Shown here: positions 46,501 through 57,460 of the stretch, piece after piece | Layout of the letters: the number at the start of each line of letters is the position of its first letter | Position numbering within the stretch: the first letter of the stretch is position 1 | Assembly (NCBI GenBank): GCA_037176725.1 | Contig: JAZBRS010000029.1 | Location: forward strand, 49,734,001-49,798,000 | DNA: 64,000 nt | Direction of reading: 5' to 3' | Source of the DNA: Posidonia oceanica | Lineage: Eukaryota > Streptophyta > Magnoliopsida > Alismatales > Posidoniaceae | Notes under the pieces: model-generated | Seen by the model: the letters and a program-made list of their open reading frames with translations, nothing else | Told to the model about the DNA's origin: nothing | Database searches by the model: none | Made by a program: the position numbers and the translations under genes

Positions 46501-47860
46501 GCTTTTAATTAGTTTTCTCTTGATTAAATGTTTGTTAAACCTTTTTTTAAATTGTTTTAAAAATTGTATTTCCCTTGTTGGACACTTAGGATATTAATTA
46601 GGATTTTTTAGGATTTAATTTCGTATTAATGAGGGTTGGTTTTAGGTTTTTAAGTTTTGGTCTTCTTAGGTTTTTTCCTTTCTTAAGTCTTTTAAGTTAT
46701 GTTTTGATTTTTATTTATTGATTTTTCTTGAAGTTTTTAGTTGGATTTTTCTGGTTTGATAGAGTGTTTTCAAGTCTTTCAGATGTGTTTTTCTTTTCTC
46801 TTTTTTTTTAATTAAGTTTTTAACTTGTTTTTCTTTTGTTTATTAGGTTAAGTCTTTTGCCTTCTTTAATTACTTGTTTTAGTGTTTGATTTTTAATTCT
46901 TCTTTTTTAGGGTTTGTCTTTTAATTCTTCTGATGGGGTTTTTATTTTTGGTGGGTTTTGATTTTATTTTAGCTTTTTCCTTGATTTTTCAGTGTTTTCT
47001 TTTGATTTGTTTTGCATTTTTTAGCTTGCATGTTTGGTTTTTCTTTTTAACTTGATTTAGTTAAGTTTAAGTTGTTAATTGCTTGTTTAATATTTTTCAA
47101 TTGTTTTTCTTAGGGTTCTGATTTGTTTTTTCTATGTTTTGAGGTTTTACAGATTTTTATGGGTTTTTGTGGGTTTTTGCAGAAGGGAGAAAAGGAAAAG
47201 AGAAGGAGGAAAGAAATGGAAAAAAGAGGGAGATAAGAGGAAAAGAGATAGGTTGGAGGAAAACGATTTTTTAAAATTCAGAAAAAGTGTTAAAAATAAA
47301 GTAAAAATAGGGATAAGATAGAGGAAGGATAGAAGCACAGAGGGGGCCCACAGCCAGACCAGAAAAAGGATAAGAAAGGGATGAAAAGAGAGATGATAAT
47401 CAGGAGAGAGAGAGGAGAGAGAAAATGATAATCCCGGAGAGAGAAAAGGATAATTTGGGTGAAAGAGGGTCTTAAAGGTCTTGGAATGGGGTGAAAGTTG
47501 GTGAGTGGGTAGTCTAGGGTTTGAAGTGTTGGTTCTAAAGTTTTGGTTTGATTCTAAAGAGGTTTTGGAGGGGTTTCAAGGTGTAGAAAAAGTGTAGTTT
47601 CACCTAAGTTTTCTAGGGTTTTCAAGGATGGGTTGGGTTTGGAAATTCCTAGGTCTTTGGGTAGGTTTGTTGGGTGGATAGTGGTGGATTTTCCTATGGA
47701 TTTTGGTTAGGTTTTGAGGTTGGGAAGGGGGGTAAAGGTTTAGGTCAAAACAGACTAATTTTGAAGGGTAGAGAGGAGGGTTAGGGTTTGGTTGGGATTT
47801 GATCCAGCAATCACCAAGAGGGCTCCAAGGGTCCGGGCCTGCCAAGATGGGGTGTCAACA

Positions 47861-47880
47861 GATGCCCCTCCCTGAGCGAG
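47861..47880 (-). other. Polypurine tract of element D
   Basis: On the minus strand, CAGGGAGGGGCATC lies directly before the LTR start TGTTGACA. AGGGAGGGG is at 47873-47865. By position it is the plus-strand primer site. Confidence 0.75.
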
Positions 47881-48407
47881 GGTAAGCGGAGCGCGGCCGC
47901 TGCTCAGGGTTGACAAGACACCCCATCTGACCGGCGGGAGCAGCGGGTTGTTATGGGCGTGAGCTACTTATTCGGCGGATGCACCAAAGATCGTAGCCCG
48001 TTGCCGCAATGCAAGATGCCGGTGCAGATGGATGCTGTGCTGTGTGTATGCATGCTGATGCAAATGCCATGCAAGAGTTAGTATAAAAGTTAGTGCAGTT
48101 ATAAGAAAATGCTGATGCTGTGCAAGTGATACTGATGATGCTAAAGCGATATGCAGTGCTAGCCAAGAAGGTGCTGTGATGATGCAGAAAAAAGTGATAA
48201 AAAGGCCAATGTGGTGCGAATATCTGGCAGGGAGACCAGACTTGCACGACAAAGCGAAGGAAAACAGGGTGCAGCTGGTCCCCGCCCGGGGAGCAAGCTA
48301 GCAGAGAGAAGAGAAGGGGCGCGAGGGGAGAGAGGCCAACTCTCCTATCGCAGAAAGGGGGTGCATGACTTTGTCTTCCTGGGACAAGGTCACGCCGAAA
48401 AGGAGAA
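47881..48407 (-). other. 3' UTR of element D between polypurine tract and repeats
   Basis: Contains 'gatgctg.tg'-rich sequence (48000-48200) and a GC-rich part (48250-48350). No gene is seen. The end at 47890-47940 resembles LTR-adjacent sequence ('tgacaagacaccccatct'). Confidence 0.6.
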
Positions 48408-49170
48408 AAAAAATGATAAGGTGACGGGCTTATCGTCTGGATAGTTTACGGTCCTATCAACCGGGAGTGACAGTTTACGGTCCTGTCAACCGGAGGCAGT
48501 TGTGAGTGATAGTTACTGGATATCAGCCGTATAACATGGTTGTGGGATAGTTTACAGTCCTATCAACTGGCGGATAGTTTACAGACCTATCAACTGGCGG
48601 ATAGTTTACAGACCTATCAACTGGCGGATAGTTTACAGACCTATCAACTGGAAGCCACAAACCATGAGGGATAGTTACTGGATATCAGCCGTATAACGCA
48701 ATGCCGGATAGTTTACAGTCTATCATCTGGAGCGACAGTTTACGGTCCTGTCAACCGGCGGATAGTTTACAGACCTATCAACTGGAGGATAGTTTACAGT
48801 CCTATCAACTGGAAACAGCATTGCGAGGGACAGTTACTGGATGTCAGCCGTATAATGCAATTGCTGGTGATAGTTTAGGAGTATCAGCCTAACGACAGTT
48901 TACGGTCCTGTCAACCGGTGGATAGTTTACAGACCTATCAACTGGAGGATAGTTTACAGACCTATCAACTGGAAACCGCAATTGCAAGGGACAGTTACTG
49001 GATGTCAGCCGTATAACATAATTGCACGTGATAGTTTACAGACCTATCAACTGGAGCGACAGTTTACGGTCCTGTCAACCGGTGGATAGTTTACAGACCT
49101 ATCAACTGGAAAAGTGCAATTACGAGGGACAGTTACTGGATGTCAGCCGTATAACACAACTGCGGGCCGA
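48408..49170 (-). repeat. Hairpin-forming tandem repeats, 27-bp units in ~160-bp higher-order repeat
   Basis: The basic unit of about 27 bp (plus strand) is GATAG-TTTACAGAC-CTATC plus 'aactggcg'. Variants have GACAG...CTGTC. A second type, GATA/GACA-GTTACTGGA-TATC/TGTC, recurs at 48511, 48673, 48832, 48993 and 49131 and defines a higher-order period of 138-162 bp. About 20 hairpins lie here, and in each the two stem arms match. Hairpins with GATAAG...CTTATC flank the array (48417). RNA sense is the minus strand. Confidence 0.9.
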
Positions 49171-49185
49171 CCATGGATCGACCAG

Positions 49186-49385
49186 AAGATAGTTTAGGAA
49201 TATCAGCCTGAGATAGTTTCGGATATCAGCCTAGCACGAGTGATTGATAGATGATAGTTTAGGAATATCAGCCTGAGATAGTTTCGGATATCAGCCTAGC
49301 ACGAGTGATTGATAGATGATAGTTTAGGAATATCAGCCTGAGATAGTTTCGGATATCAGCCTAGCACGAGTGATTGATTGATTGA
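49186..49385 (-). repeat. 65-bp tandem repeat, three copies
   Basis: 'tatcagcctgagatagtttc' starts at 49201, 49266 and 49331. Each unit holds two short hairpins (GATA-GTTTAGGAA-TATC and GATA-GTTTCGGA-TATC), so it continues the stem-loop theme of the neighbouring array with other loops. Confidence 0.9.
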
Positions 49386-49439
49386 TAAGGGGGGGCAAGA
49401 TCATGATGAGAATGATAAGATATCGGACTTATCGGCCGG

Positions 49440-49975
49440 CAAAGAGGGGATGAGATAATGATGAGAAGTTGATCTAAAGAGGGGGATGAGATCATGATGA
49501 GAAATTAAGCTAAAGAGGGGGATGAGATCATGATGAGAAATTAATCTAAAGAGGGGGATGAGATCATGATGAGAAATTAAGCTAAAGAGGGGGGTGAGAT
49601 CATGATGAGAAATTAAGCTAAAGAGGGGGGGGAGATCATGATGAGGAATTAAGCTAAAGAGGGGGATGAGATAATGATGAGAAATTAAGCTAAAGAGGGG
49701 GGTGAGATCATGATGAGAAATTAAGCTAAAGAGGGGGGTGAGATCATGATGAGAAATTAAGCTAAAGAGGGGGATGAGATCATGATGAGAAATTAAGCTA
49801 AAGAGGGGGGTGAGATCATGATGAGAAATTAAGCTAAAGAGGGGGATGAGATCATGATGAGAAATTAAGCTAAAGAGGGGGATGAGATAATGATGAGAAA
49901 TTAAGCTAAAGAGGGGGATGAGATCATGATGAGAAATTAATCTAAAGAGGGGGGCGAGATCATGATGAGAAGTGT
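49440..49975 (-). repeat. 36-bp tandem repeat, about 15 copies
   Basis: The unit on plus is 'aaagagggggatgagatcat' followed by 'gatgagaaattaagct'. It contains the palindrome ATCATGAT. It is flanked on both sides by GATAAG-N8-CTTATC hairpins (49414 and 49980, again 50037). Because 36 is a multiple of three, a 202-codon minus ORF is open through it; this is a repeat artefact. Confidence 0.92.
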
Positions 49976-50229
49976 TGATTGATAAGATATCGGACTTATC
50001 GGCCGGCAAAGAGGGGATGAGGGAATGATGAGAATGATAAGATATCGGACTTATCGGCCGGCAAAGAAGGGATAAGGGAATGATGAGAAGAAATCATCCC
50101 ATGACGCCAGGAACGTCATAGGGGAAAGAGGGAAAGAATGATACCAAGGGGCGATCAAAAGATGCCCCTGGTGTCGGGATGACACCAGGGGTTGGCCAGT
50201 GCGTCCTTGGCATCGAAAGCAGAGAGTGA

Positions 50230-50790
50230 TGACAAGAGTGTCGTGCTTGTCAGACGAGTAGTTTGGGGTACCAGCCCGCAAGGGACTCAGCTGAGGGCGA
50301 TCAGCTGGGGATGACCAGTCGAGAAGAGTGTCAGGTTGACGGACCTTTCGCCGAGCAGTTTGGGGTGCCAGCCCGCAAGGGACTCAGCTGAGGGCAATCA
50401 GTTGGGGACTCAGCTGGGGACGACCAGCCGAGAAGAGTGTCAGGTTGACGGACCTTTCGCCGAGCAGTTTGGGGTGCCAGCCCGCAGAGATAATGATCCA
50501 GCTGGGGGCGACCAACTGGGGACTCGACTGGGGATGACCAGTCGAGAAGAGTGTCAGGTTGACGGACCTTTCGCCGAGCAGTTTGGGGTGCCAGCCCGCA
50601 AGGGACTCAGCTGAGGATGAACAGCTGAGGAGGATGACAGGTTGACGGACCTTTTGCCGGGCAGTTTGAGGTGCCAGCCCGCAAGGGACTCAGCTGAGGA
50701 TGAACAGCTGAGGAGGATGACAGGTTGACGGACCTTTTGCCGGGCAGTTTGGGGTGCCAGCCCGCAGAGGACAGCGGTCCAGCCGGGGAT
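50230..50790 (-). repeat. 82-113-bp tandem repeats, five to six copies
   Basis: 'ggttgacggacc' occurs near 50333, 50444, 50557, 50640 and 50722, with intervals of about 111, 113, 83 and 82. The unit contains CTCAGCTGAG palindromes and 'gagcagtttggggtgccagc'. Its complement matches the 49-bp unit of element A (9424-9575). Positive-frame ORFs across it are repetitive and not genes. Confidence 0.9.
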
Positions 50791-51076
50791 GATCAGCTGG
50801 GGACGCTGGATGGCGGAGCTTGGTGTCGCGGGCCTGTAGATGCTTTGGGCTCCGGATTGGGTGCTGAGGACTTCGCCGCGTTGGGATGTCTGCGAGTCTG
50901 ATTAGAGGGCCCAAGATAATGATGATGATGATATGCAATGCAGCAAAGAGTCTTGATGTGCAAGCAGAAAGCAGAAACAATTTCCATTGATAAGGCTTGG
51001 TGAGTACAACGCCTGTGGTAGGCCAGAAATGTACAGCACAATTTGAAAGAAGACCACATGATGGTCGCACAAGGGC

Positions 51077-52417
51077 CTAGTCAACCCAGGCCTTCTTTGG
51101 CTGCCTGGAGTCGGGGAACAGGGGGCCGCCTGGCGGGACTTCAGTGATTAGCCAGAGCTGTCGGACTTCGGCTTCATACTCGGGGGTGCACCCAGTACCT
51201 CTCACAGCTGCAACGTCTGTAGATTGAACCCCATGCTGCATCAGACTAGCAAGCTTCTTGGTTGGGGCAGTGGTGCTGAGAGGATAAGTCTGTAGAAGCT
51301 TGGGCGCTGTACTGTCAATGAAGGCGCCCTGCTGGAAGCCGAACTGGCACATGACCCTGATTGGATGGTACTCTACGCCTTCTATGAAGCCTGGAAGAAT
51401 GATCAGCCACGTGTCACGCGCGCTGAAGAAGATTGTGAATGGCTCTACTGCAGAGGGAACGATGCGCCAGATCACAGCGTCGTCAGTCAGTGCTGACAGC
51501 CTCTCGTATTCGTCTTTGACGCTCTTGTCTGCTCTGGTACGGGCGCTGCTGCAGTAAGCTTCGAAAGCATGCACTTGAGGGCGTAGAAGGTCCATCTCTA
51601 AGTGCGCGGTCAGCCAGGCTTGTATGAGTGCTCCGCAACCGTGGAAGTGGCGGCAGCGATGGGAAATGCGGTCCAGCCTGCGATAAGTCTCTGCCAAGAC
51701 AACTGGTGCCAGATCTATGTGCTGGGTCACCACAGCTAATGCAATCTCTGCGACTTCGATGGCCACTGTCAGTCGGCCATGAGTAAAGATTAGTTCGCCC
51801 AGAAAGTGGATGACGAATCCTTGGAGCCACAGCTCATCTCCGAGGTCAGCGTGCTTGTTCAAGATATCATCAAAGTATGCAAGGCGAAGCATAGGCTCTG
51901 GTCCACTGGTGCAGATTAGGTTCTGTTGGCAGGCTTGAGTGGAGAGCCCAGTCAATTGGTTCAGGACCCGGAGATATCCGTCGCGCCTCATGAAAACAGG
52001 CGGCCCCAAGATCTTTGAAAAGCCGCATATCCGACGCACCTCTTCCAGTATAGGTGTCAGCTCAGTTTTGTTGAAACAGAAGACATGGTGCACCGGCTTC
52101 CAGAATCTCGCGACGGCGCACAAAAGGTGGCGGCTGACCTCCACATCAGCAGCCTTTAGCAGCTTGGTTGGTATGCCCCACAGGCGCAGCTTTTCACAGT
52201 CTTGTAGAGTGAGGCTGCTGATCCATTCTCGCAGGGCTTCTGAGCAGTGTGCAGGGGTTAGCAGAGTAGGAAAGCCCATTACGCTGATTGCAGAGGGACA
52301 GGCAGATAGTTGCAGAAGCTTGAAAGTACCTAGCATCAACAAACAGTCAGACCTCGCAGGCATATAATCTTTGACAACAAGCAGAAGCTGAGACTGAAAA
52401 TGTAGTTCCATATGCAT
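51077..52417 (-). CDS. Extra 3' ORF of element D, plant-mobile-domain/DUF7745-like protein
   Basis: An intact frame of 446 codons, separate from gag-pol and in the same orientation. I would start at Met47 (52279), because conservation with element C begins there (MGFPTLLTPAHCSE); the first ATG is at 52417. Residues about 70-160 read LLCAVARFWKPVHHVF, then TELTPILEEVRRICGF and GPPVF, a layout like plant mobile domain (MAIN/MAIL1-type) or DUF7745 proteins, found in plant hosts and their transposons. The middle is Leu/Ala-rich and apparently helical (EVAEIALAVVTQHI); the end is hydrophilic. No signal peptide, membrane span or coat-type feature is evident, so an envelope role is unlikely. 'gatgctag|gtactttcaag' near 52330 could be a splice acceptor. 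Function unknown. Confidence 0.75.
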   Translation of the reverse strand: MHMELHFQSQLLLVVKDYMPARSDCLLMLGTFKLLQLSACPSAISVMGFPTLLTPAHCSEALREWISSLTLQDCEKLRLWGIPTKLLKAADVEVSRHLLCAVARFWKPVHHVFCFNKTELTPILEEVRRICGFSKILGPPVFMRRDGYLRVLNQLTGLSTQACQQNLICTSGPEPMLRLAYFDDILNKHADLGDELWLQGFVIHFLGELIFTHGRLTVAIEVAEIALAVVTQHIDLAPVVLAETYRRLDRISHRCRHFHGCGALIQAWLTAHLEMDLLRPQVHAFEAYCSSARTRADKSVKDEYERLSALTDDAVIWRIVPSAVEPFTIFFSARDTWLIILPGFIEGVEYHPIRVMCQFGFQQGAFIDSTAPKLLQTYPLSTTAPTKKLASLMQHGVQSTDVAAVRGTGCTPEYEAEVRQLWLITEVPPGGPLFPDSRQPKKAWVD

Positions 52418-53806
52418 TCAGCAGTTGATAACAGAACATAGCAATTAAGCACAAATGAACAAAGGGAATTGGCAGCAGTCCGGTGAATGTGGGGGCGAGG
52501 GCCGGCAGGAGATCTGGACCGGCGCAGCTTGAATGTCGTCGATGTGCTCTGCTGGGGAGGAGTACTGTCTCAGGGCCGAAGCGCGTTGCAGAGCGGGAGA
52601 GATTGATGGAAGAGGAAAGGAAAGAAAGAAGATGCATGAATGCAAGATGCTAGTGATATGCTTATGAGGATGAATATTATTGGACGAATGAGTATGCTTG
52701 AATGGATGGATATGCTTGGGTGGATGGGTATGCTTGAGTGCCCTCAGCGTACGGAGTGCTTTGGTGCCTGCTGCAGAGGAAGGGAGTGGTCCTTGACTCA
52801 CTGGGCCCTACTCAGACTCTCGGCTTATTGGTGGCGCTCCGGAACAGGTTGTTGGCATTATACAGGTGGTGATGTGGTGAGGACAGGCTACTGGCTGCAC
52901 TCTCAGGACCTACACCTATTCTTTCAGCTCTCTTTTTTTGAAAGGTTTCTCCCTCATAGGTATGCAGTCTTCCTCTGTCCCTAGCTAGGAGAAGGTATGT
53001 GTTTGCTCTTGGGAGGATGTGGTAGACCCCTTTTCCAGGCTTGACATGCTGGGGATCTCTAGTAAAGTATGGGGGATAACGGTGCTTGTGTTTTTTTTTT
53101 TTTTTTTTTGGGCTACTTTTGCCCTTTTCTTCTTCTTTTCCCCCTTTTTTTTTTGTTTTGCTTGCTTTTCTCCTTTTTTTTTGTTTTTGTTTTTGTTCTA
53201 TCTCTTTTTTCTCTTCTTTTTTTTTTGCTTGATCTTTTTTCTTCTCTTTTTTTTCAGGCTTTTGCTATCCCCATTCTGGTGGCAAAAGAAGGGTGCTTGA
53301 ATTGTAATGGATTTAGGCTTTGGGTCTGCTGTGTGACGGGTAGAAGGAGCAGGGTTAGATTGCACACCCCTATCTCTAGGGCCGGCTTTTGTCTTCGTCT
53401 TCTGTTCCTTGGAGGTGCCCAAACCTAGATGTCTATTCTCACTTCTCTCTTTTTTTTTTTTTTTTTTTTTCAAGCTCACATCCTAACATTTTTTCTCCCT
53501 CAGAGGTGTATGTCCTTGTGAGATTGGGCAGTTCGCCTGTCCTTATTGGTGGTGGCTCCCTCACTCGCTAAGGCATCTAAGTAGTGTCAGGTGAGGCAGG
53601 ATGACTCTTTCCAGAGCAGGCAAGCACTTCCGGTTGTCATCACCGGGCAGAAGATGCGGTGTTTGAGAAGACGACGATGACGATTTGAAAAGAAAGAATG
53701 CAAGAGTTGAAAGGATGACGATGATGATTTGAAGTAGAGTTGAAGCAAGAAGGCGAGAATGCAAGTGCAGGTGGGAGAAGGGCATCTGCAACGGGGCCGC
53801 TTTCGG
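52418..53806 (-). other. Post-pol spacer of element D
   Basis: Non-coding. In element sense it holds the conserved block 53650-53490, A-rich runs (complement of the T runs at 53440-53470 and 53080-53250), then a segment shared with B and C (52980-52820). ORFs at 53019-53479 on both strands come from homopolymer tracts. Confidence 0.75.
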
Positions 53807-55575
53807 CTACTGATAGTATTTCTTCAGATAGCAGAGGTTGACGGGCTCAGACTGCTCGACCTGGTCCATATCCTCAAGAGTTACAGCGCCTCCCGAAAAG
53901 ATCTGCTTGACCACAAAGGGGCCACGCCAATTAGGTCAGAATTTCCCTCGACCGTCAGGCAAATGAATGGCTCGCAAGACAAGGTCCCCTGGCTGGAAGC
54001 TTCTGGGCTGGACCTTCTTCAAGAATGCTCTGGCCATCCGCTTCTGATAGCAGTGAGCGTTGTGCATGGCTTGCAATCTGCGCTCATCAATCAGGTTCAG
54101 TTGGACGCAGCGGTCTTCGACCCATTCTGCTTCTTCCAACTCAGCTTCCCGCAGGATCCACAGGGAGAAGATCTCCACTTCAATAGCTAACACCGCTTCC
54201 ATGCCGTACACCAGAGAGTACGGGGTGGCTCCTGTAGAGGTCCGGATTGATGTCCTGTACGCCCAGAGCGCGTACGAGAGCTTGTCGTGCCAATCCTTGT
54301 GGATTTCTGCCATTTTCTTCAGGATCTTGACAATGTTCTTGTTTGCAGATTCCACTGCTCCGTTCATCTGTGGCCGATAGGGCGAGGATCGATGGTGCTT
54401 GATCTTGAGACTTTGCAGGTATTCTTCGATCCTTTTGGCAATGAAGTTTGAGCTGTTATCAGAGACGACAGAGTGCGGGACCCCATATCGGGCAACGATA
54501 TTGTTTCTGATAAATTTTTCTGTTGCCGCAGCGGTGACTGTCCTGTAAGAGGCTGCTCCCACCCACTTGGTAAAGTAATCGATCGCCACCAGAATGTAAC
54601 GATGACCATTCGAAGCAGCAGGGTGGATGGCGCCGATGACATCGATCCCCCAGGTGGAGAAAGGCCATGGCGAAGACATGTTGTGCAGCTGATGTGGAGG
54701 GGCTCTGATGAAGTTTCCATGGATTTGACAGTTGTGGCATCTACGCACGAACCGGCAGCAGTCGGCTTCCATGGTCTGCCAGAAATAACCTTGCAGCATG
54801 ATCTTCTTGGCCAGGAGGACGCCGTTCATGTGCGGGCCACAGGTCCCCGCATGCACTTGAAGCATCAGCGTGTCAGCCTCCGATTTGTTCAGGCAGCGCA
54901 GTAGCATCTGATTGTATGACCTTCTGTACAGCTGTCCGGCCCCTAGCACATACTTTGACGCCAGACGCGCCAAAGTCCTCTTGTCTATTGCCGTGGTGTC
55001 AGGAGGAAAGCTACCAGACTCCAGGAAGGATTTTATGTCTTGATACCAGGGCTGCCCCTCTGCGGGATCCGCTTCCTCTATGCTCAAGCAATATGCAGGC
55101 TGTTCAATGCGAGTGACTGATACATCCACAGTGCTGTCTTCTGAAATGGTGAGCCAGGATGCCAGAGTTGCTAGTGCGTCTGCATACGCGTTCTTTGCTC
55201 TGTTCAGGTACGTGAAGCAGATGCTCTTGAATTTTTCCATCAGCCTCAGCAGGTGTTCGTGATACGGCACAAGCTTGGGATCTTTTGTCTTCCAATCGCC
55301 GTTCACTTGAGAAATCACCAGCATGGCATCGCCGTGCACATGCAGCTTCTGCGCCTCATGCTCGAGGGCGACTTTCAACCCCAGGATGCACGCTTCGTAC
55401 TCTGCTTCGTTGTTTGTGCAGGTGAAAGTCAGCTTCCTTGTGAAAGGAGTCATCTGTCCTTGGGGCGTGGTCAGCACTGCGCCTACGCCTCGGCCCTTCT
55501 TGTTGACTGCACCATCAAAGTAGAGCTGCCATTCCTCTGCCTCTTCAGGATCTTTCTGCTCAGAGTCCTCCATTG
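53807..55575 (-). pseudogene. Second RNase H and integrase of element D
   Basis: C-terminal part of the single-frame polyprotein, ending at TAG 53809-53807. Second RNase H (about 55545-55160): LYFDGA, NNEAEYEA, HGDA and YADALA, all four acidic positions kept. Integrase: HHCC finger HAGTCGPHMNG...CHNCQIHG (54860-54725), WGIDVIGAIHP, IDYFTKW, SDNSSNF (SDNGTNF in B), NGAVESANKN, then the LPDGRGKF/NWRGPF C-terminal module. One stop, TGA at 53938-53936, replaces the CGA seen in C and removes the last 43 codons, including the GPF module. The rest of this segment is open. Confidence 0.88.
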
Positions 55576-57460
55576 CAAAGAGAATGTCTTCATCAGGAAA
55601 CTGCGTCTGGAGGGGCTGGTATTCAGGCAGAGGGAGGTCAGCAAGATGGTCTGCCATTGCTTGACCCTTCATGGACTTCTGTGTGACAAAGGTGATGTCG
55701 TACTGGGACAATAACACCTGCCACTTGGCACATCTGCCCACCATGGCCGGCTTCTGAAAGAGGAATTTGATGGGATCATGTCGGCATAAGAGCTGCACTG
55801 GGTATGCCATCAGGTAGTGCCTCAGCTTCTGTGCAGCCCAGACAAGTGACAAGCAAGTCTTCTCTAGTGTACTGTACCTGGCTTCGCATTCATTAAATTT
55901 CTTGCTCAGGTAGTAGATGGCGCGCTCCTTTCTACCAGATTCGTCGTGCTAGCCCAAGACAGCGCCCATGGAATGCTGCGTGGTAGAAAGGTAGAGAAGT
56001 AAGGGTCTCCCTGGCGTAGGCGGGACCAGGACGGGAGGCTTGATCAGCAGCTGCTTGATCTTGGCAAATGCAGCTTGACACTCCTCGCTCCAGTGAATCT
56101 GCGCATTCTTCCTCAAGAGCTTGAAAATGGGTTCACAGATGGGCGTAAGCTGTGCAATGAAGCGACTGATATATTGTAAACGCCCAAGCAGACTTCTGAC
56201 TTCTTTTTCAGTCCTGGGGGGTGGCATGTCCACGATGGCTTGTGCTTTCAACGGGTCCACCTCAATCCCCCTTTGGCTAACAATGTAGCCGAGCAGCTTG
56301 CCAGAAGACACCCCGAATACACACTTCTTGCGATTCAAGCGCAATTTGTACTTCCATAGACGATCAAAGAGCTTTTTTAGACAGGCAAGATGGTCTTCAG
56401 GCTCTCTGGTTTTAGCAATCATGTCGTCTACGTAGACCTCCACTTCTTGGTGCATGAGGTCGTGGAATAGCGCAGTCATGGCCCTCTGATAGGTTGCACC
56501 AGCGTTCTTCAGGCCGAACGGCATGACTTGGTAGCAGAAGACTCCCCAAGGGGTGATGAATGAAGTCTTTTCCATGTCTTCTTCTGCCATCTTGATCTGA
56601 TTGTATCCAGAGAAGCCGTCCATGAAGGAGAGCATTTTGTGGCCCGCTGTATTGTCGACTAGGACGTCAATGTGGGGCAATGGAAAGTCGTCCTTGGGAC
56701 TCGCCTTGTTCAGGTCCCTGTAGTCGATGCAGATCCGGATTCGGCCATCTTTCTTGGGCACAGGTACAATGTTTGCCAGCCATTCAGGATAAAGAACGAC
56801 CTTTAGAAAGTTGACCCTGAGCTGCTTCATTATCTCTTCTTTGATCATGAGCAGCCACTGCGGTCGCCATCTTCTTAGTTTCTGCTTTACTGGCTTGACA
56901 TCTGGATTTAATGGCAGATTGTGCACCACTATCTCTATGTCAAGGCCGACCATATCTTCATAACTCCAGGCGAAGACATCCGCATATTCTTTCAGGAAAG
57001 CGATGAATTCAGCTCGAGCCTGGGCGGACAGCTGGGCACTGATGCAAACTTCTCTGACTTCCTTAGCTGTGCCAATGTTGACAACCTCCGTTTCTTCTTC
57101 AACATGGAGGTTGGGGCCTTCTGGGTCGTCGTCGTAGGGCCAGAACTCGGGCAAAGGTTCGTCAGTCTCATCCATGCCCGTATCATCCTCTTCTCCATAA
57201 GCAACAAGTTCTGAGAGGATCTCTTTCTCAAAAGAACGACTTGTGATGTCGAAAGAGTGCATGTGTTCCGCTGCTTGCCCCTGGTGACGCTTCAGGATGG
57301 TCACGCTTACTCGAGTATTCTTGTAGCCTCGGTGCGCGACCCCCGTCCCAGCAACTCCTTCTGCTGTTTGCTCTGACCTGACTGGCTTTGCTGAGTGCTC
57401 TGCTGATTCTGCTGAGGGCTCAACTGACTCTGCTGCTGATACTGCTGACTGCTCTGCCGA
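55576..57460 (-). pseudogene. Reverse transcriptase and RNase H of element D
   Basis: Open from 57460 to 55952. Motifs: NTRVSVTILKRH, FAWSYEDMVGLD, PVPKKDGRIRIC, IDYRDLNKASPKDDF, MDGFSGYNQIK, MPFGLKNAGATYQR, YVDD (56434-56423), LGYIVSQRGIEVDP. RNase H: YLSTTQHSMGAVLG, then a TAG stop at 55951-55949 where B and C have CAA (HDES follows), ERAIYYLSKKF, VQLLCRHDPIKFLF. All RT catalytic motifs are kept. This copies RNA to cDNA in the particle. Confidence 0.88.

Larger units (their letters stand above)
41911..47860 (-). repeat. 3' LTR of element D (5950 bp)
   Basis: Minus strand from TGTTGACACCCC (47860) to GCTACA (41911). In element sense: A/C-rich U3 start, A/G-rich tracts (47400-47160 on plus), the AT-rich block (47150-46350), a GC-rich exon-like region (46200-44560), a region with 'aggtcc' motifs (44500-43550), the conserved block (43500-43285), 30-bp-type repeats (42850-42575), and the conserved tail. 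ORFs inside (for example 44538-45161 minus) lie in the GC-rich region and have no recognisable domain. Confidence 0.92.

Noticed and set aside
48430..49390. A CRISPR-like array of short repeats
   Set aside because: Units are contiguous variants of one another with no unique spacers, the DNA is from a plant retrotransposon, and no cas gene is present.
49401..50009. A 202-codon minus-strand ORF with repeated 'SHHDLIPLFSLI' words
   Set aside because: It lies wholly in a 36-bp tandem repeat; a period divisible by three keeps frames open. No start context or conservation supports a gene.
51077..52417. An envelope gene after pol
   Set aside because: No signal peptide, transmembrane segment or furin-like site is visible; motifs instead resemble plant mobile domain/DUF7745 proteins.
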